64,000 bases of DNA, taken from Pelobates cultripes (lineage: Eukaryota > Chordata > Amphibia > Anura > Pelobatidae). Under the pieces are notes generated by a model. The model did no database searches. It had not been told where the DNA came from and saw nothing but the letters and a program-made list of their open reading frames with translations. The translations under genes were made by a program, and so were the position numbers. Location of the stretch: contig OW240920.1 in the NCBI GenBank assembly GCA_933207985.1, positions 133,658,452 to 133,722,451 on the forward strand. Reading direction: 5' to 3'. Position 1 is the first letter of the stretch; each line of letters opens with the position of its first letter. Shown here piece after piece: positions 1 through 11,141 of this stretch.

Positions 1-599
1 TTGAATTAGGTCTTTAGCCACTAAACACTTTCTGGGAGCTTGCCCAAATTCTAGGACATCTCATTAAGCATGTACCTGGAACCGGGTTATGGCTCTGCAA
101 CATAGCATTCCTTACTTGAAACAGTCAGATGCGTATATCCTTTGTTTTCTGCAGCTCAATCTGAATAAAGGTCTGTCCTACAGTCTATAAATATATACAG
201 ACCACAGCTCTTGCAGCCCTCACTGACTCCAAACGGGCACTAAAATCTGGTATACATATATTCTTCAGAGGTTTGCTCAAATTTTAGCCACAATAGGTGG
301 AAAAAAATTCTGTGTTAAAATGTTTGAAACCTTAACCTCTATAAAAACATGGCACAATAAGCTCATTTAAGGACATCAAGGAATATATCCTTGCAAGCAC
401 TGGGAAGGCATCAGTTAACACTTGTTGCTCCTCACTGTCAGATGGGGACAAAATAAAGCCTTGTAATATGTAATTGTACATATACTTTACATTATTCACA
501 AATGTATCATTGGTCGACATACCAGATAAACCAGCCACAGCATACTGAAGGCTCCTGTACAAACCCCACACACTCTATGAATACCACTATTGACTGTCC
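1..599. other. No gene recognised
   Basis: AT-rich sequence. The only open frame of note, 79 codons on the minus strand at 332-571, has no recognisable motif. No repeat or RNA gene was recognised. Confidence 0.4.
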
Positions 600-640
600 A
601 TGAGGAAGTCGGATTCTACAGATGAAACATGTAGGACTGG
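600..640 (+). repeat. Hairpin repeat with TGAGGA...GAAAC core (copy a)
   Basis: TGAGGAA is followed by a short possible stem (GTC with GAT, one G-U pair), then GAAACATG. The layout matches the better copy at 1020-1054. The spacing recalls the hammerhead core CUGANGA...GAAA, but the base before TGAGGA is A instead of C and the stem is weak, so any catalysis is doubtful. It is probably a fragment of a dispersed repeat. Confidence 0.35.
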
Positions 641-1019
641 AAGTGTTTTATTTTAATTTCATTTCATTACATTTTAATTGTCTGTTGCATGATTCTTTTG
701 GCTGATCCATTTTCGCTATCCTTGGCTGCAAATGGGAAGCATAACTGAAAGGGATGAGATGGTCTTTTGGCTGAGAGATTTCTGATGTTTTTTTTTTCTC
801 CTTATTTATTGAGGCACGACAGATGCACAGTATACGTAAAGTTGGAGTTTAAACAGTTAAATATGTAAATAAGCATTACACAGGCTTCAACATGAAAATG
901 TCAAGTGAAGTCAACGATCAGAAAGAAACTCCTTGTGACGAACCGCCATCACTGAGGACTACCATGCCACGTGTGTGCCCACTCTCTTGCCTGCTTATTG
1001 TGTTCAGGTATTAATGCCC
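641..1019. other. No gene recognised
   Basis: AT-rich spacer between two similar hairpin motifs, containing T-rich tracts. It is probably repeat-derived, since the flanking motifs share a layout, but no family could be named. Confidence 0.3.
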
Positions 1020-1054
1020 CTGAGGAAGTTCAAGGACTACTGAACGAAACGCGT
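1020..1054 (+). repeat. Hairpin repeat with CTGAGGA...GAAACGCGT core (copy b)
   Basis: CTGAGGA (1020-1026) is followed by GTTC (1028-1031), a 10-nt loop and GAAC (1042-1045), then GAAA (1046-1049) and CGCGT. This fits the CUGANGA - helix II - GAAA order of a hammerhead ribozyme, with one extra A before the stem. No convincing helix III or helix I partner was found. Some 140 bases downstream is a GTAAGT (1194-1199). Ribozyme identity is an inference; membership of a dispersed repeat is more likely, because similar motifs occur at 600, 45.5 kb and 54.2 kb. Confidence 0.4.
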
Positions 1055-1449
1055 AGGTCTGCTGTATAGTGTATAGAGTTTTATTTGTATTTTATTTTGT
1101 TTCATTTTATTTTTATGTTTTCCGGTTCTCTCGACCTTGGGATCCTGTGACTGGAACATTTTATATTATATGCCTGCTTGCCACTACAGTCTTGTAAGTG
1201 TGCCTTATAATTAAAGTGTTGATTTTATCAAGATACTCTGCAATATTACGCTTCTTTTCTTCCTCCTATGTACTACATGATGCTCTACAAATCCTGAGTT
1301 TTCCACCACATCCAAGATATGCCTGCAATCAATTTTGGTTTGTGAATGCGAATAATTATTATATTTCCACTCCATTTTATTGCAACAGTATTGTGCTATG
1401 TTTCTCTCTGTTATCATTGTATTGTAGATTTTTTCCCTTTTCCATAGTG

Positions 1450-2025
1450 TCACAGGGAGAGGAGATTGGCTGCCCCTCATCCCAGCAGCAGCAAGCATCC
1501 CTGGGAGTGGACATAGTAGGTCTCACTACCCAGCACCAGGCAGCATCACAGAGAGAGGAGATTGTCGGCCCCTCATCCCAGCAGCAGCAAGCATCACTCG
1601 AAGTGGAGATGGTCTGTCCCCCTACCCAACACCAGGAAGAGTTACAGGGAGTAGAGACAGTTGGTCTCCCTCCTCAGCGGCAGTATGAGGTAAAGGGAGA
1701 AGAGACAACCAGTCTCTCTCCCCAGCGGCAGCTGGAGTTACCGGGAGAGGAGATTTTCAGTCCCTCTCCCCAACAGCAGCAGGAGTTCAAGGGAATGGAG
1801 ACAACCAGTCTCGTTCCCCAGCGGCTGTGTGAGGTCTCGTGAACAGAGACAACTGGTCTCGTTCCCCGGCAGCAGTGTGAGGTCCTGGGAACAGAGACAA
1901 CTTGTCTTGTTCTCCAGCAGCAGTGTGAGGTCCTGGGAACAGAGACAACTGGTCTTGTTCCCCAGCGGCAGTGTGCAGTCCAGGGAGAGAAGAGTGTCAC
2001 CCTTCCTCTCCAGTGGCAAAGTGCA
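1450..2025 (+). repeat. 48-bp minisatellite, 12 units, coding-like 16-residue repeat
   Basis: Twelve head-to-tail units of exactly 48 bp lie here. In the frame of the first unit, each encodes a 16-residue Q/E/S-rich repeat such as VKGEETTSLSPQRQLE. Eight units are uninterrupted; a TGA falls in unit nine, after which units ten to twelve and about 45 further codons are again open. Because the unit is a multiple of three, an open frame can persist by chance or by selection. The array lies just upstream of an LTR end at 2252, so it may be part of an LTR or of a retrotransposon gene. No protein function is assigned. Confidence 0.75.
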
Positions 2026-2252
2026 AACCCAGCGGAAGAGCTGGCATCAGGGCAGAGCACAGCAGGTCTCTATCCACAAGTCCCTGAGGCTGATCCCAGG
2101 CTGTGTTTGGCCCTGAATAAAGATATCCCTGTTGTTATCTTCATCAAGTCTTGGCTGATGTTTGGATAAACAAGGGGTGTGATCACTGTTTCACTCGGGA
2201 TTTGGGAGATTTACAACGGATGTTCTAAGTCGAAGTATAGGGATCCGTTACA
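2026..2252 (+). mobile_element. LTR 3' portion, LTR-2 type (+)
   Basis: An AATAAA signal (2116-2121) is followed about 130 bases later by a terminus ending in GGATCCGTTACA. That end matches the GGATC-CGTTACA terminus of the complete LTR-2 copy at 43329-44502 (read on the minus strand there). The segment after AATAAA, which contains CTTCATCAAGTCTTGGCT, is closely related to the region following the TATA box near 13200 in another LTR-2 copy. The 5' end was not placed; the 48-bp array could be its U3. Confidence 0.5.
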
Positions 2253-3459
2253 CTTCTAGATAGCTCTGCCTCATTTTTAAGCATTATATTAACAAGATAA
2301 ATCAAGGTAAATAATATCCCAGTAGAAATGAAAGTAAAAGCAAGTTTAAGTCAGAGCATAGTAACTGACATAGTGAGTAAAAACCATGCTTAGGAAACAA
2401 GATGAATAGCCCCACCAGGTATAATCAAAGGGTGTTTCAAGTAGAACTGGACAATTGTAAGTTTAGACACAGGATAAGGCACCTAACCTGAAAGAATGAA
2501 ACATTACAATTCTTGTCTGAGTTAGAATGCTATCCATTAGCTGTGGCTAACAGGCTGGAGATGGGGTATTGTCCATGATTCAAAAGTATAAAAGGGAATC
2601 CTGAGCAGGAGAGCGACTAAAGTAATAGGAAAGGGAGCCCTACCTTTATTAGTTCTAAGGGATGATAGGACAAGAGAAGAAAAAAAGGGGGTAGAAATAA
2701 AATGGTGCTACCAAGTGTAGTAAAAAACAACGCTGTTGTCAGGAGCAATATTTAAAAGCCGGCTAGACTTCTAAGATTCATAATGATTGACTAAATTTTA
2801 TCATATACAAGGGAACTTTTATACTTTTATCATTCTGTGCTCTATAAAATAAGTACTAAGGTAGGGTAATAAAAAACAGCAATGAGCAGGATGTACTAAG
2901 AAACTCAACAAATGTAAATGTACTTTATCAATTAAATAATATTTTTTTATTGTTATGAATTGTAGTTTAGACTTATTTAAAATCTAAATGATTTAAATAA
3001 ACTCGGATCCGAATGCATCTGGCAGGAAAGTTAGTATTTACTTTCTTTTTGCAAGAAGATGATAATTTAAAGCAATATTTCTATGCTATTACTAGTAGCA
3101 CTAGCAGCCAGAGGACGTTTTAAATAAACCTTGTCAATGCAATGTTAAACCATGTGGCATCTTGTTAGCCAGCCACCACATAGAAAGTGGGGTCATATTT
3201 ACTAAACAGTTAACAGCCAGTGGATGTTTAATATAATATGAAACAGAGTTAGTCCCCCCTGTTCACCCGTCTGTGGGTATCAGGTGGGAGACTTTAAATA
3301 AAAAAATGGGGGTGAAGAGATCACTTCCAACCCACTGCCATCTTGCTCCCGATAGTGTTCTTACAGGACAGGAGTTAGAACGGGGGCCTTTAACAGGCAG
3401 AAGAAGGCGCCCCATCAGGCATGTGTCTGTACGCAGGTGCCTCCCCCCTCTCCCACCTT
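2253..3459. other. No gene recognised
   Basis: About 1.2 kb of AT-rich sequence without a convincing reading frame. A purine-rich tract lies near 2670-2700. Nothing else was recognised. Confidence 0.4.
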
Positions 3460-5330
3460 AATAATAGTGAGGGAGCAATAAACCTAATAACCTTCTCCTC
3501 CTTATATATTAAGGAAGAACCCATGGCAATAGATGTGCAAATGATTGCTACTAAAAACTTGCAGAATAATTGTAATTGGTTAACTCAAGACAAGGTGCTG
3601 CAGCAACTAAAGAAAGTTAATATAAACAAAGCTCCAGGGCCTGACGGTATCCATCCATGTGTACTTAAGGAACTAAGTGTAGAAATAAGTGAACCTCTGT
3701 TTTTAATCTTTCAAGATTCTTTTCTTTCAGGAAGTGTTCCGGAGGATTGGAGGAAGGCAGATGTGGTTCCTATATTCAAAAAGGGTTCAAAATCCTTGCC
3801 TGGAAATTATAGACCTGTGAGCTTAACTTCTGTGGCTGGTAAAATATTTGAAAGGTTATTAAGGGATAATATTCAAGAATTCCTTGAGAAGAACATGGTT
3901 ATCAGCAAAAATCAGCATGGTTTTATGAAGCACAGGTCATGTCAAACTAACTTGATTGCGTTCTATGAAGAAGTAAGTAGAAGTATAGATCAGGGTGTTG
4001 CCGTGGATGTGATCTATTTGGATTTTGCCAAGGCATTTGATAAAGTTCCACACAATAGATTAGTGTTCAAACTCAAGGAAATCGGTCTAGATGAAAATGC
4101 TTGTTCTTGGGTAGAACATTGGCTTAAAAACAGAGTACAAAGAGTTGTCATTAATGGTAAATTTTCAAGCTGGACAGAGGTGGCAAGTGGTGTCCCTCAG
4201 GGGTCTGTTCTGGGACCCCTTCTATTTAACATGTTTATAAATGATCTTGAAGACCGCATTGAAAGTCATGTTTCAGTGTTTGCAGATGATACCAAACTTT
4301 GTAAAACAATACAATGTGAGCAAGATATTACTTTGCTGCAGAGGGATTTAGATAGACTGGGGGACTGGGCACTCAAATGGCAGATGAAATTTAATGTTGA
4401 AAAATGCAAAGTTATGCACTTCGGCGTAAAGAATACACAAGCAACGTATACCCTTAATGGAAGCGAATTAGGGATAACAACACATGAAAAGGACTTGGGA
4501 ATTGTTATAGACAACAAACTATGCAACAATGTGCAATGTCAATCAGCAGTGGCCAAGGCCAGTAAGGTATTGTCATGCATGAAAAAGGGCATTCATTCTC
4601 GGGACAAGAATATAATTTTGCCTCTTTATAAATCACTGGTAAGACCCCATATTGAATATGCTGTGCAATTTTGGGCACCTGTTCTAAAGAAGGATATTAT
4701 GGCACTAGAAAAAGTGCAGAGGCGGGCTACAAAACTAATAAAAGGAATGGAACATATCGGCTATGAAGAAAGGTTAACAAATTTAAACCTATTTAGTTTA
4801 GAAAAACGTCGCCTGAGAGGGGATATGATAACATTATACAAATATATTCGGGGCCAATACAAACCATTGTGTGGAAATCTATTCACAAACCGGACTTTAC
4901 ATAGGACACGAGGCCATGCGTTTAGACTGGAAGAAAGAAGATTTCGTCTAAGGCAAAGGAAAGGTTTTTTTACTGTAAGAACAATCAGGATGTGGAATTC
5001 TCTGCCTGAAGAAGTGGTTTTATCAGAGTCCATACAGATGTTCAAACGGCTACTAGATGCATACTTGCAAGAACAGAATATTCAATGATATAATCTTTCA
5101 ATGTAGGGTAATAACTGCTTGATCCAAGGATAAATCTGGCTGCCATTCTGGGGTCAAGAAGGATTTTTTTTCCTAGCTTGTTGCAAAATTGTGCATCAAA
5201 CTGGGTTTTTTTGCCTTCTTTTGGATCAACAGCAAAAAACAAATGTGAGGTAGGCTGAACTTGATGGACGCAAGTCTCTTTTCGCTATGTAACTATGTAA
5301 CTATGTAACTATAATAAAGAATATATACTT
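3460..5330 (+). mobile_element. 5'-truncated non-LTR retrotransposon (Rex1/CR1-like)
   Basis: The element starts within the 3' part of ORF2 and lacks the endonuclease domain, as expected from incomplete reverse transcription. It contains a long RT frame, a short 3' UTR, and ends in a (CTATGTAA)n tail at 5284-5313. Such short tandem 3' tails are characteristic of CR1-type groups, unlike poly(A)-tailed L1. A second, older copy of the same family lies at 25935-28530. The exact 5' junction was not resolved. Confidence 0.8.
3484..5088 (+). pseudogene. LINE reverse transcriptase, 5'-truncated, frame open
   Basis: The frame is open from 3421, but LINE-like sequence begins only near 3480. Visible RT motifs in order are APGPDG (about 3636), the NYRPVSLTS block, YLDFAKAFD with the first catalytic aspartate (about 4015), GVPQGSVLGPLLF (about 4190) and FADD, the catalytic core (about 4281). 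The thumb and C-terminal region contain YKSLVRPHIEYA and WNSLPEEV, typical of the Rex1/CR1 style. The first ATG belongs to flanking sequence, so there is no genuine start. No stop or frameshift interrupts the RT part, suggesting a fairly recent insertion. Role in an intact element: target-primed reverse transcription. Confidence 0.85.
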
Positions 5331-5704
5331 ACCATCAGAAATCTTCTTTCTTATAATTCTTTTTTTCATCAGCCCCCAAATTGGTCAAATTAAAATCCAT
5401 AATACTGTGATGTTACCATTATAAAAAAAAATGCAGAAAAATAAATCTGAATCGAGTTCATCTTCACCCCACAGAAATATTTTTATGGCAAGCCTGAAGA
5501 GAAGAGTTACTTACCTGTCAAGCACTTTTACACGTCAACAAAGCCAACAAGCCACTACACAGGCTGAAAATGAAGCTGGCACCGATGATGGAAATTCCAC
5601 AAATCCTTGCTTGATGATATATAATGATCCCATGACTGTATAAGCTTCTGCAAAATTTCCATTGACCACATATAGTGGTCAAATTTGCTCCTAGGAATTA
5701 AGTT
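5331..5704. other. No gene recognised
   Basis: AT-rich sequence after the LINE tail. A 70-codon open frame at 5431-5643 has no recognised motif. Confidence 0.35.
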
Positions 5705-5824
5705 GCTCTACATGTAACCCTATCGAACAAGCGCAGCTTAGTGGAAATGGGCTTGACAGAGCTTAGAGGTGGGCATAGGGGGCAGGCCCCCAGGGATTGG
5801 GAGTTGGATTGTTAGGGGGCTGGC

Positions 5825-5880
5825 CTAGTATAAATAGGCAGCCATTTTACAATTAGGCCCTTTTAATTTTCTTACCTGGC
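5825..5880 (+). promoter_or_regulatory. Possible TATA-type promoter
   Basis: TATAAATA (5829-5836) lies downstream of a GC-richer stretch and about 130 bases upstream of a possible ATG (5963) that opens a short frame rich in E, A and L. This would fit the 5' end of a retroelement, but no family match is certain. Confidence 0.25.
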
Positions 5881-6752
5881 CTAATTTGTGTACACCTCCT
5901 GTCTGCAGTCTGGGCCTGGTAGGTTTTTTGCTTTCTTTTGCTGCAGGTTCAATTCCCAGAGGATGGATCTGGTGGAGCAGCTCATGGCAGAGGTGAGAGC
6001 AGCAGCATGGGATTTTGGAGAGGCACGGGTGCAGGAGTGCCTGGGATCTGTCCTGGCGGGGGTCTAGAGCGGCGGTGGGACTTGCCGCCTAGCATGGACA
6101 CGGAGGCCTGCACAGTGGCTTAGCCCTGGCCGGGATATCAGGCCCACCTGCGGGGACAGAGGAGAGGCAGCTGCACAGAGCCATGAGGTCTAGCGACTGA
6201 GCACAGGGCTCGGGGAAGGTGCTCCGCCCCCCCCCCCGGTGATGTTGTGGGAGTCCGGGGGCAAGGGAATGTGCGGACGCATTGACAGGCAGCCAGCAAT
6301 GTGGCCCCCTAGTCATGAGAGGCCGTGCTGGGTAAAGGACCTGCTGTGGTCGGCAGTGGGAGCCCAGAACTGCAGGAGATTATGGGGCTGTCCGCCAGAA
6401 GAGTGGCCCCTGGTGGCGGGAGAAGGGGCAGTGAGGCTGTTGCTGGAGAAAGTGACCTAGAAGGGATTGGGGCAGCAGACCTCCCAGATAGGGATATTGC
6501 AGCTCAGGGGGATCCCAGGGCCTTCAGAGACGATCACAGGGCACAGGGAAAGTCCATGGGGTTGCTGCAGTAGGCCCCTCCTCAACTAGGGGTTTCCCTG
6601 GGGATAGTTTGGGGCACTTTGGGAGTTGAGCAGGAGACCTGTCTTGCGTCCTTGGGGTTAGGAAGGATGACGGCGGTGCGGCCTGGAGGTGCTGCTCGAG
6701 GGCGGCGCATGGGTGGTGTTAGTGCCAGTGAGGGGAGGGCACAGAATAGGCA
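5881..6752 (+). other. GC-rich region, possible decayed retroelement gag
   Basis: The base composition is much richer in G and C than the flanks. A frame starting MDLVEQLMAEVRAAAWDF at 5963 soon meets stops, and later frames are short and G/R/A-rich. This resembles the degraded start of a retroelement structural gene, but no diagnostic motif is visible, so no family is claimed. Confidence 0.2.
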
Positions 6753-7770
6753 TGTAGCGAATGGTATTACGGCTGTCCTAAAAGACTGTGTTAAAACTGC
6801 AATTTGTGTGTTTATTCTCCTGTATAGTTAAAAGTGTATGTAGTATTCGTATGATTGTTCGGTAGTTTTCATCCGTATCCCATACGATTGAAAATTACCG
6901 AACCAGTAGACCATCCCAGAGAGAAGTGTGCACCTTATTTGGCTTCACACTTCTCTAACCGCAGGTTGATTGGTACTTTGTGCATGTATTTGGGTGGCCG
7001 CTGTTCGGCATACGAACACGTGGCGGCAGCCATCTTACGCACGAAAACCTCAGCGGTGTTGGGTCATCAAGTGTCTGGAACTCAAATCGGACGCTCAATT
7101 ACCCGAACACCACTGCGACCTACAGAGCTCCGTAACTCCCGAACGAAGAGGCTAATCAGCCCCCGTTCGGTGAGTTAAAAGTACCGAACAAGGGGATTCA
7201 TGCAAATACAATGTTAATAGTGGATGTCATGTATTTATGTGTATTTTACCTCCCGAACGGAGACCGACCGCAGGGCCAAAACACATGGAACCCTTTTCGG
7301 CTACCACCTCGTGTGCGGTCAGTCAAATTGTCCCTTCCACCTAACTCCCGAACCCCTGGTCTGATCTGGGTGAATTTTGGATATGTTGGTCACCCAGATC
7401 AGGGCTACCAGGGGTGCCACTTAGCCCATTGTACCTAACTGTTTTGGGGTACATTCAGAACTTGGGGAAAACTACAGCATGTTTAATAGGATTATGTGTC
7501 ACACTGAGGGGAGGAGATGTGTGGGAGGTAACTGTGACATTATTGGTTACTGTCCTAATTATGGTGAATCCCTCCCTTGCATGGGAGAATGCTTTATAAG
7601 GAGGTTGTGTGCATTAAAAGTCAGTTCTGCTCCTGATGCTGTGTGTCGTCCAGTCATGGGAATATTCGTGGATTACCTTGCTTGCTGGGATTATTCCTCT
7701 ATGGTATTTTTATTATTTGTTCCTGAGCCTCACTGGGATCTTTAGTGGAGTTAACCTGTGAAATACCAGC
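6753..7770 (+). mobile_element. LTR-2 copy (+), divergent
   Basis: Starts at TGTAGCGAATGG. It contains blocks also present in the other LTR-2 copies, for example the TCTGATCTGGGTGA block near 7360, shared with about 9700 and, inverted, about 18250, and the CGGTGTTGGGTCATCAAGTG block near 7055, shared inverted with about 18540. TTTATAAGG (about 7594) and ATTAAA (about 7613) have the spacing of TATA box and polyadenylation signal. The 3' end could not be fixed, since the CGTTACA terminus is not seen. Confidence 0.5.
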
Positions 7771-8441
7771 TCTCCGCTATAAGGCGTAACCGCTCCTGTG
7801 TTCTCTGGGTCCCCACAGGGCAACATGGGGAGGACTGCATCTAATTCGCTCGCGTCGCGCAGGAGTAGATGCGCAGGACCATGACGGAGTGGCGCTGCCC
7901 CTTGAGGCCCTTGGAGAAGGGCGAAATGGGCCCCACTTTGGACATTCAGGATAGCAGAGGCGTGTTCCTGGAACAGCAGGTGGGCCATGATGGTCATACT
8001 TTGGTTGGTAGTGGGGAATGGCACGGGACGAAACAACAGCGTGGGAGTTGCCGGGCTCACGGCAGGGTGGGCTCGCACAGAGGAATACGGCCACCCAGTA
8101 GATCCTGAAGTGGGAGGAGGAGCCCAGAGTCGGTTGGCAGTGGTTCCCCTATGTGATTCCCACTCAAGGTCCAGGCACGTGTCGGACGCAGCCGGATCTT
8201 CTGGAGGCCATTCGGTAAGCTCTCATGGGAGTTCCCCCTACTATCATGGCAGGAGTCACAGCCCCAGGGGCGTCCATGGTCTGGAGTAGCCTTGGTGCCA
8301 GGAGAGTGGGCGGGATGACGATCGGCAGACGATCTCTGGGTCATGGCATGGGGGTGTCTGGGGAACGGTGCACCCTGCCCAGAACTGTCTCTTCTAATTT
8401 TAGGTCACGGAGCTGATGTTCTTCAATCCAGGCATCAGGTG
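7771..8441. other. No gene recognised
   Basis: GC-rich stretch between an LTR-2 and a gypsy LTR. Short open frames on both strands have no family motif. It may be internal sequence of an unrecognised retroelement. Confidence 0.25.
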
Positions 8442-8647
8442 TGTAGCGGGACCTGGGTAACCCGGCTGGTTATTCCCGTTATTAATAATGGATCAGACCC
8501 ATTTCCCTCAGTAGCCAGACGACACACAGTAACAGGGTACAACCTTTGACAATTTTTATTAGGGCACACAGCTTTTTATGCACAGACCCCCGCAGGGGGT
8601 CTCCATCCAACACAACATAATCCCAGGCAGCAGGGGGCTGGGTTACA
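8442..8647 (-). mobile_element. Ty3/gypsy LTR (206 bp, minus-strand element)
   Basis: On the plus strand it runs from TGTAGCGGGACC to GGGTTACA, giving the TG...CA ends of an LTR. TTTATT and TTTTTATGC are the reversed polyadenylation and TATA signals. A purine-rich tract on the minus strand (8648-8665) sits next to it as expected for a 3' LTR. A closely similar LTR lies at 14945-15149, and a related one at 24553. Integrase-coding sequence abuts it directly. Confidence 0.75.
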
Positions 8648-8654
8648 GATAACC

Positions 8655-8975
8655 ATCCCCCCGCTTACTCACTCTCTGGCAGTCATCACAGGTCTGGCAA
8701 TAACCCAGATCCTGAGAGATGCCTGGCCAGAAGAAGCTTTGGGTGAGCCGAGACTCTGTCCAGTCCCTGCCCAAATGCCCTGCCCAGGGGATATTTTGAG
8801 GTAGCTTCAGCAGCTGAGACCGATACTTCTTGGGCGCCACCAGCTGCTTGGTGGTAGTAGGGGCTGTAACTGGTTCCTTCCTCACTGCTATGCAGTATAA
8901 CCACCCTCCTTCCCAGATGTAACACTTCCCCTCATTCCCTACCTCCCCTGTGATTCCATTGTCCCCGTAATCCTG
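8655..8975 (-). pseudogene. Gypsy integrase zinc-binding fragment
   Basis: The minus-strand translation contains HLGRDWTESRLTQSFFWPG followed by CQTCDDCQR, the H-H-C-C zinc-binding module that begins Ty3/gypsy integrases. It is preceded by GGWLYCIAVRKEPV, which resembles the pol linker. The catalytic D,D(35)E core, normally next, is absent, because the fragment runs into the LTR. This is an internally deleted, non-functional copy. Confidence 0.75.
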
Positions 8976-9199
8976 TAGCCCAGGATATGGGGACCGGATC
9001 AGGGGTAGGATCCCGGGGCTCTGGAGTTAGGTAGTGGGTACGGGCGGCCCTGGTGTAGGGGTGGGAATGGTGCCTAGAGGGAGGGGGACTGAGTTGGGCA
9101 CTCACTTACGGGGCCTTCTACGGGACATTGGGGGCATGTGTGCCTACCTGAACTCTCAGAGTGTGAGCCGACAAGGGTGGTGCAGGCTTGCTGTCAGAT

Positions 9200-9380
9200 C
9201 ATCACCGAGTAGACTTCTTCCAGGGTCTGAACGGCTACAAAGGCAGAGGCAAGGTGTCCTAGGTCGTTGCCCAGCAGCCCTTCGGCGAGTAGTCGTCCAT
9301 GATGCCCACTTCGACTCTCTGTGCTCCAGCGCCCCAATCCAGGTGGACATGGGCAGTGGGTATGTGATAAACTCCCCTTT
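9200..9380 (-). pseudogene. Gypsy aspartic protease fragment
   Basis: On the minus strand, HVHLDWGAG is followed by EVGIMDDYSPKG and, after a frame change, LLGNDLG. These fit the flap and C-terminal LLG(N/T)DL motif of a gypsy protease. The catalytic DTG part would lie beyond 9380, where an LTR-2 copy begins. It belongs with the integrase fragment at 8655-8975, with most of RT and RNase H deleted between. Confidence 0.5.
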
Positions 9381-9383
9381 TTC

Positions 9384-9890
9384 TGTGAGTTTGCTACGAG
9401 TTTTTGGAGGGGCCCGTTTGCTTGCCTCCTACCATGTGACTATGCCTGCTGCAATATACCTTGCCCAATACACTTTAACTCCTTAAGGACCAAACTTCTG
9501 GAATAAAAGGGAATCATGACATGTCAAACATGTCATGTGTCCTTAAGGGGTTAAAAGGCTCCATTCATGTAACTTAAGTACTTTTGTACTACACAAAGAG
9601 AGACCGACCGCTGGCCCTAATTCCTTGGAACTGTTTTGGGCATGAAGCCATGCTTGCAGCTGGACAAAAAGAGACTTCCATGAAACTTTTGAACCCCTGC
9701 TCTGATCTAGGTGATTTTTAGATATGTTGTTCACCCAGATCTGGACTACCCAGTGATGTTTTGGGGTACTTTCTGAACTTTGTGAAAATGTGTTTTTTTC
9801 TGCCTGGAGATAATTGAGTTACTTACGGGACTTTATTCAATTATCTTGCAAGTAGAGGGGAGGGATTGTGTGCTGTATATGGGCGTGTTA
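9384..9890 (+). mobile_element. LTR-2 fragment (+), interrupted by a MITE
   Basis: GAGTTTTTGGAGGGGCC near the left edge corresponds to the start of LTR-2 (inverted at 44465-44490). The segment TCTGATCTAGGTGATTTTTA (about 9701) matches the block at 7360. The element is broken at 9475-9554 by an 80-bp TTAA-flanked insertion. Its left boundary cuts into gypsy protease sequence. Confidence 0.55.
9475..9554. mobile_element. 80-bp TTAA-flanked MITE
   Basis: TTAA at both ends (9475-9478 and 9551-9554) encloses inverted ends CYCCTTAAGGAC / GTCCTTAAGGGG. The centre holds a perfect GACATGT / ACATGTC palindrome. TTAA target duplication is the mark of piggyBac-type transposition. The element is too short to encode a protein. 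The large element at 50654-53937 has related ends. Confidence 0.7.
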
Positions 9891-10305
9891 CAGACATGGG
9901 CGTCCGCAGGAATTTTTCAAAGGGGGGGGGCATAATTGTAATGACATCCATGCTTGGTCCCTTTTTGACAGTGTAATGAAAGGGAAGGGGCATAGTCATT
10001 ATCACATAAAGCCAGGGTGAATAGCGTTTTGGCTAGAGTGGTCAAAGCCAATTGCTATTTCCCGGTTCATAAAAATGTTTTGCTTTTTTATGAATGGGGA
10101 GCTATTGACTGGCTTAGAGTGCCAGCTGACCGCTCTAGCCCATGAGTGACACCCCTACCCAGTGGCACTTTGTGCTTCCTGACACTCAGTAAATAAAAGT
10201 GAACACATTAACACTGATATTTTTTATTACCTAAGGAGATGGGAATGTCCAAAGTTTCCCTGCCAGGCCCAGGTACCAAAGCCTTATGATGTGGGGTCCA
10301 GAGTA
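9891..10305. other. No gene recognised
   Basis: Contains the GGGCGTCCGCAGGAATTTTT stretch, possibly the end of a dispersed repeat, followed by unassigned sequence. Confidence 0.3.
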
Positions 10306-10309
10306 AAGT

Positions 10310-11140
10310 GGAGGGTTCGCTTCACTTGTCCTTCCTGCTCCAATCTCCTTTTCTTCTCCTTTATTTGACACAGTCTTCTTTTTCTTCTGACACTGTCTTC
10401 TCTGCTCCTTTACCTTTCTGCTACTTTCTGCTTATTGTGCTCCCCCTTCTGCTCCTTTCTCTTTCTGATCCCTTTCTGCTTCTTGCAGACCCTTTCTGCT
10501 CCTTGCTACCCTTTTCTGCTCCTTCTCCTACTTTACCTTTGTGCTTCTTCTGATTCTTTCTGCTCCTTTACCTTTGTGCTCCTTCTGCCCCTTCCAGCTC
10601 ATTGCTGACCCTTCCTGCTCATTTCTGTGCCTTCTCCTACTTTACCTTTGTGCTCCTTCTGTCCCTTCCTACTCCTTGCTGCCCTTTCTAACTACTTGCT
10701 GACCCTTTCTGCCCCTTCCTGCTTCTTCCTGACCCTTCCTGCTCCTTGCTGTCCCTTCCTTCTCCTTGCTGACCCTTCCTGCTCCTTTCAGACCCTTCCT
10801 GCTCCTTGTTGCTCATTTCTGTTCCTTTGTGCTCCTTCTCCTACTTTACATTTTGTGCTGCCATTTCCAGCTCCTTGCTGCCCTTTCCTGCTTCTTGCTG
10901 ACCCTTCCTGCTCCTTGCTGACCCTTCCAGCTCCTTGCTGACCCTTTCTGCCCCTTCCTGCTTCTTGCTGACCCTTCCTGCTTCTTGCTGACCCTTCCTT
11001 CTCCTTGCTGAGCCTTCCTGCTCCTTGCTGCCCCATTTTGCTCCTTAATGTCCCTTCCTGCTCATTTCTGTTCCTTCTCCATTCTGCTCCTTTGCTTACT
11101 TTACCTTCCTGCTCCTTGCTGACCCTTCCTGTAGGCTGCC
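10310..11140. repeat. 20-bp minisatellite (CTGCTCCTTGCTGACCCTTC)
   Basis: Dozens of imperfect, pyrimidine-rich copies of a 20-bp unit. Open frames on both strands here are low-complexity products of the repeat. Confidence 0.85.
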
Positions 11141-11141
11141 T

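Noticed and set aside
1674..2060. Minus-strand frames with repeated cysteine/serine-rich units
   Set aside because: Antisense of the 48-bp array. The periodic residues follow automatically from the repeat.
5940..5960. GGTTCAATTCC as a tRNA-type B box (SINE or tRNA gene)
   Set aside because: No A box at the right distance upstream and no cloverleaf could be formed.
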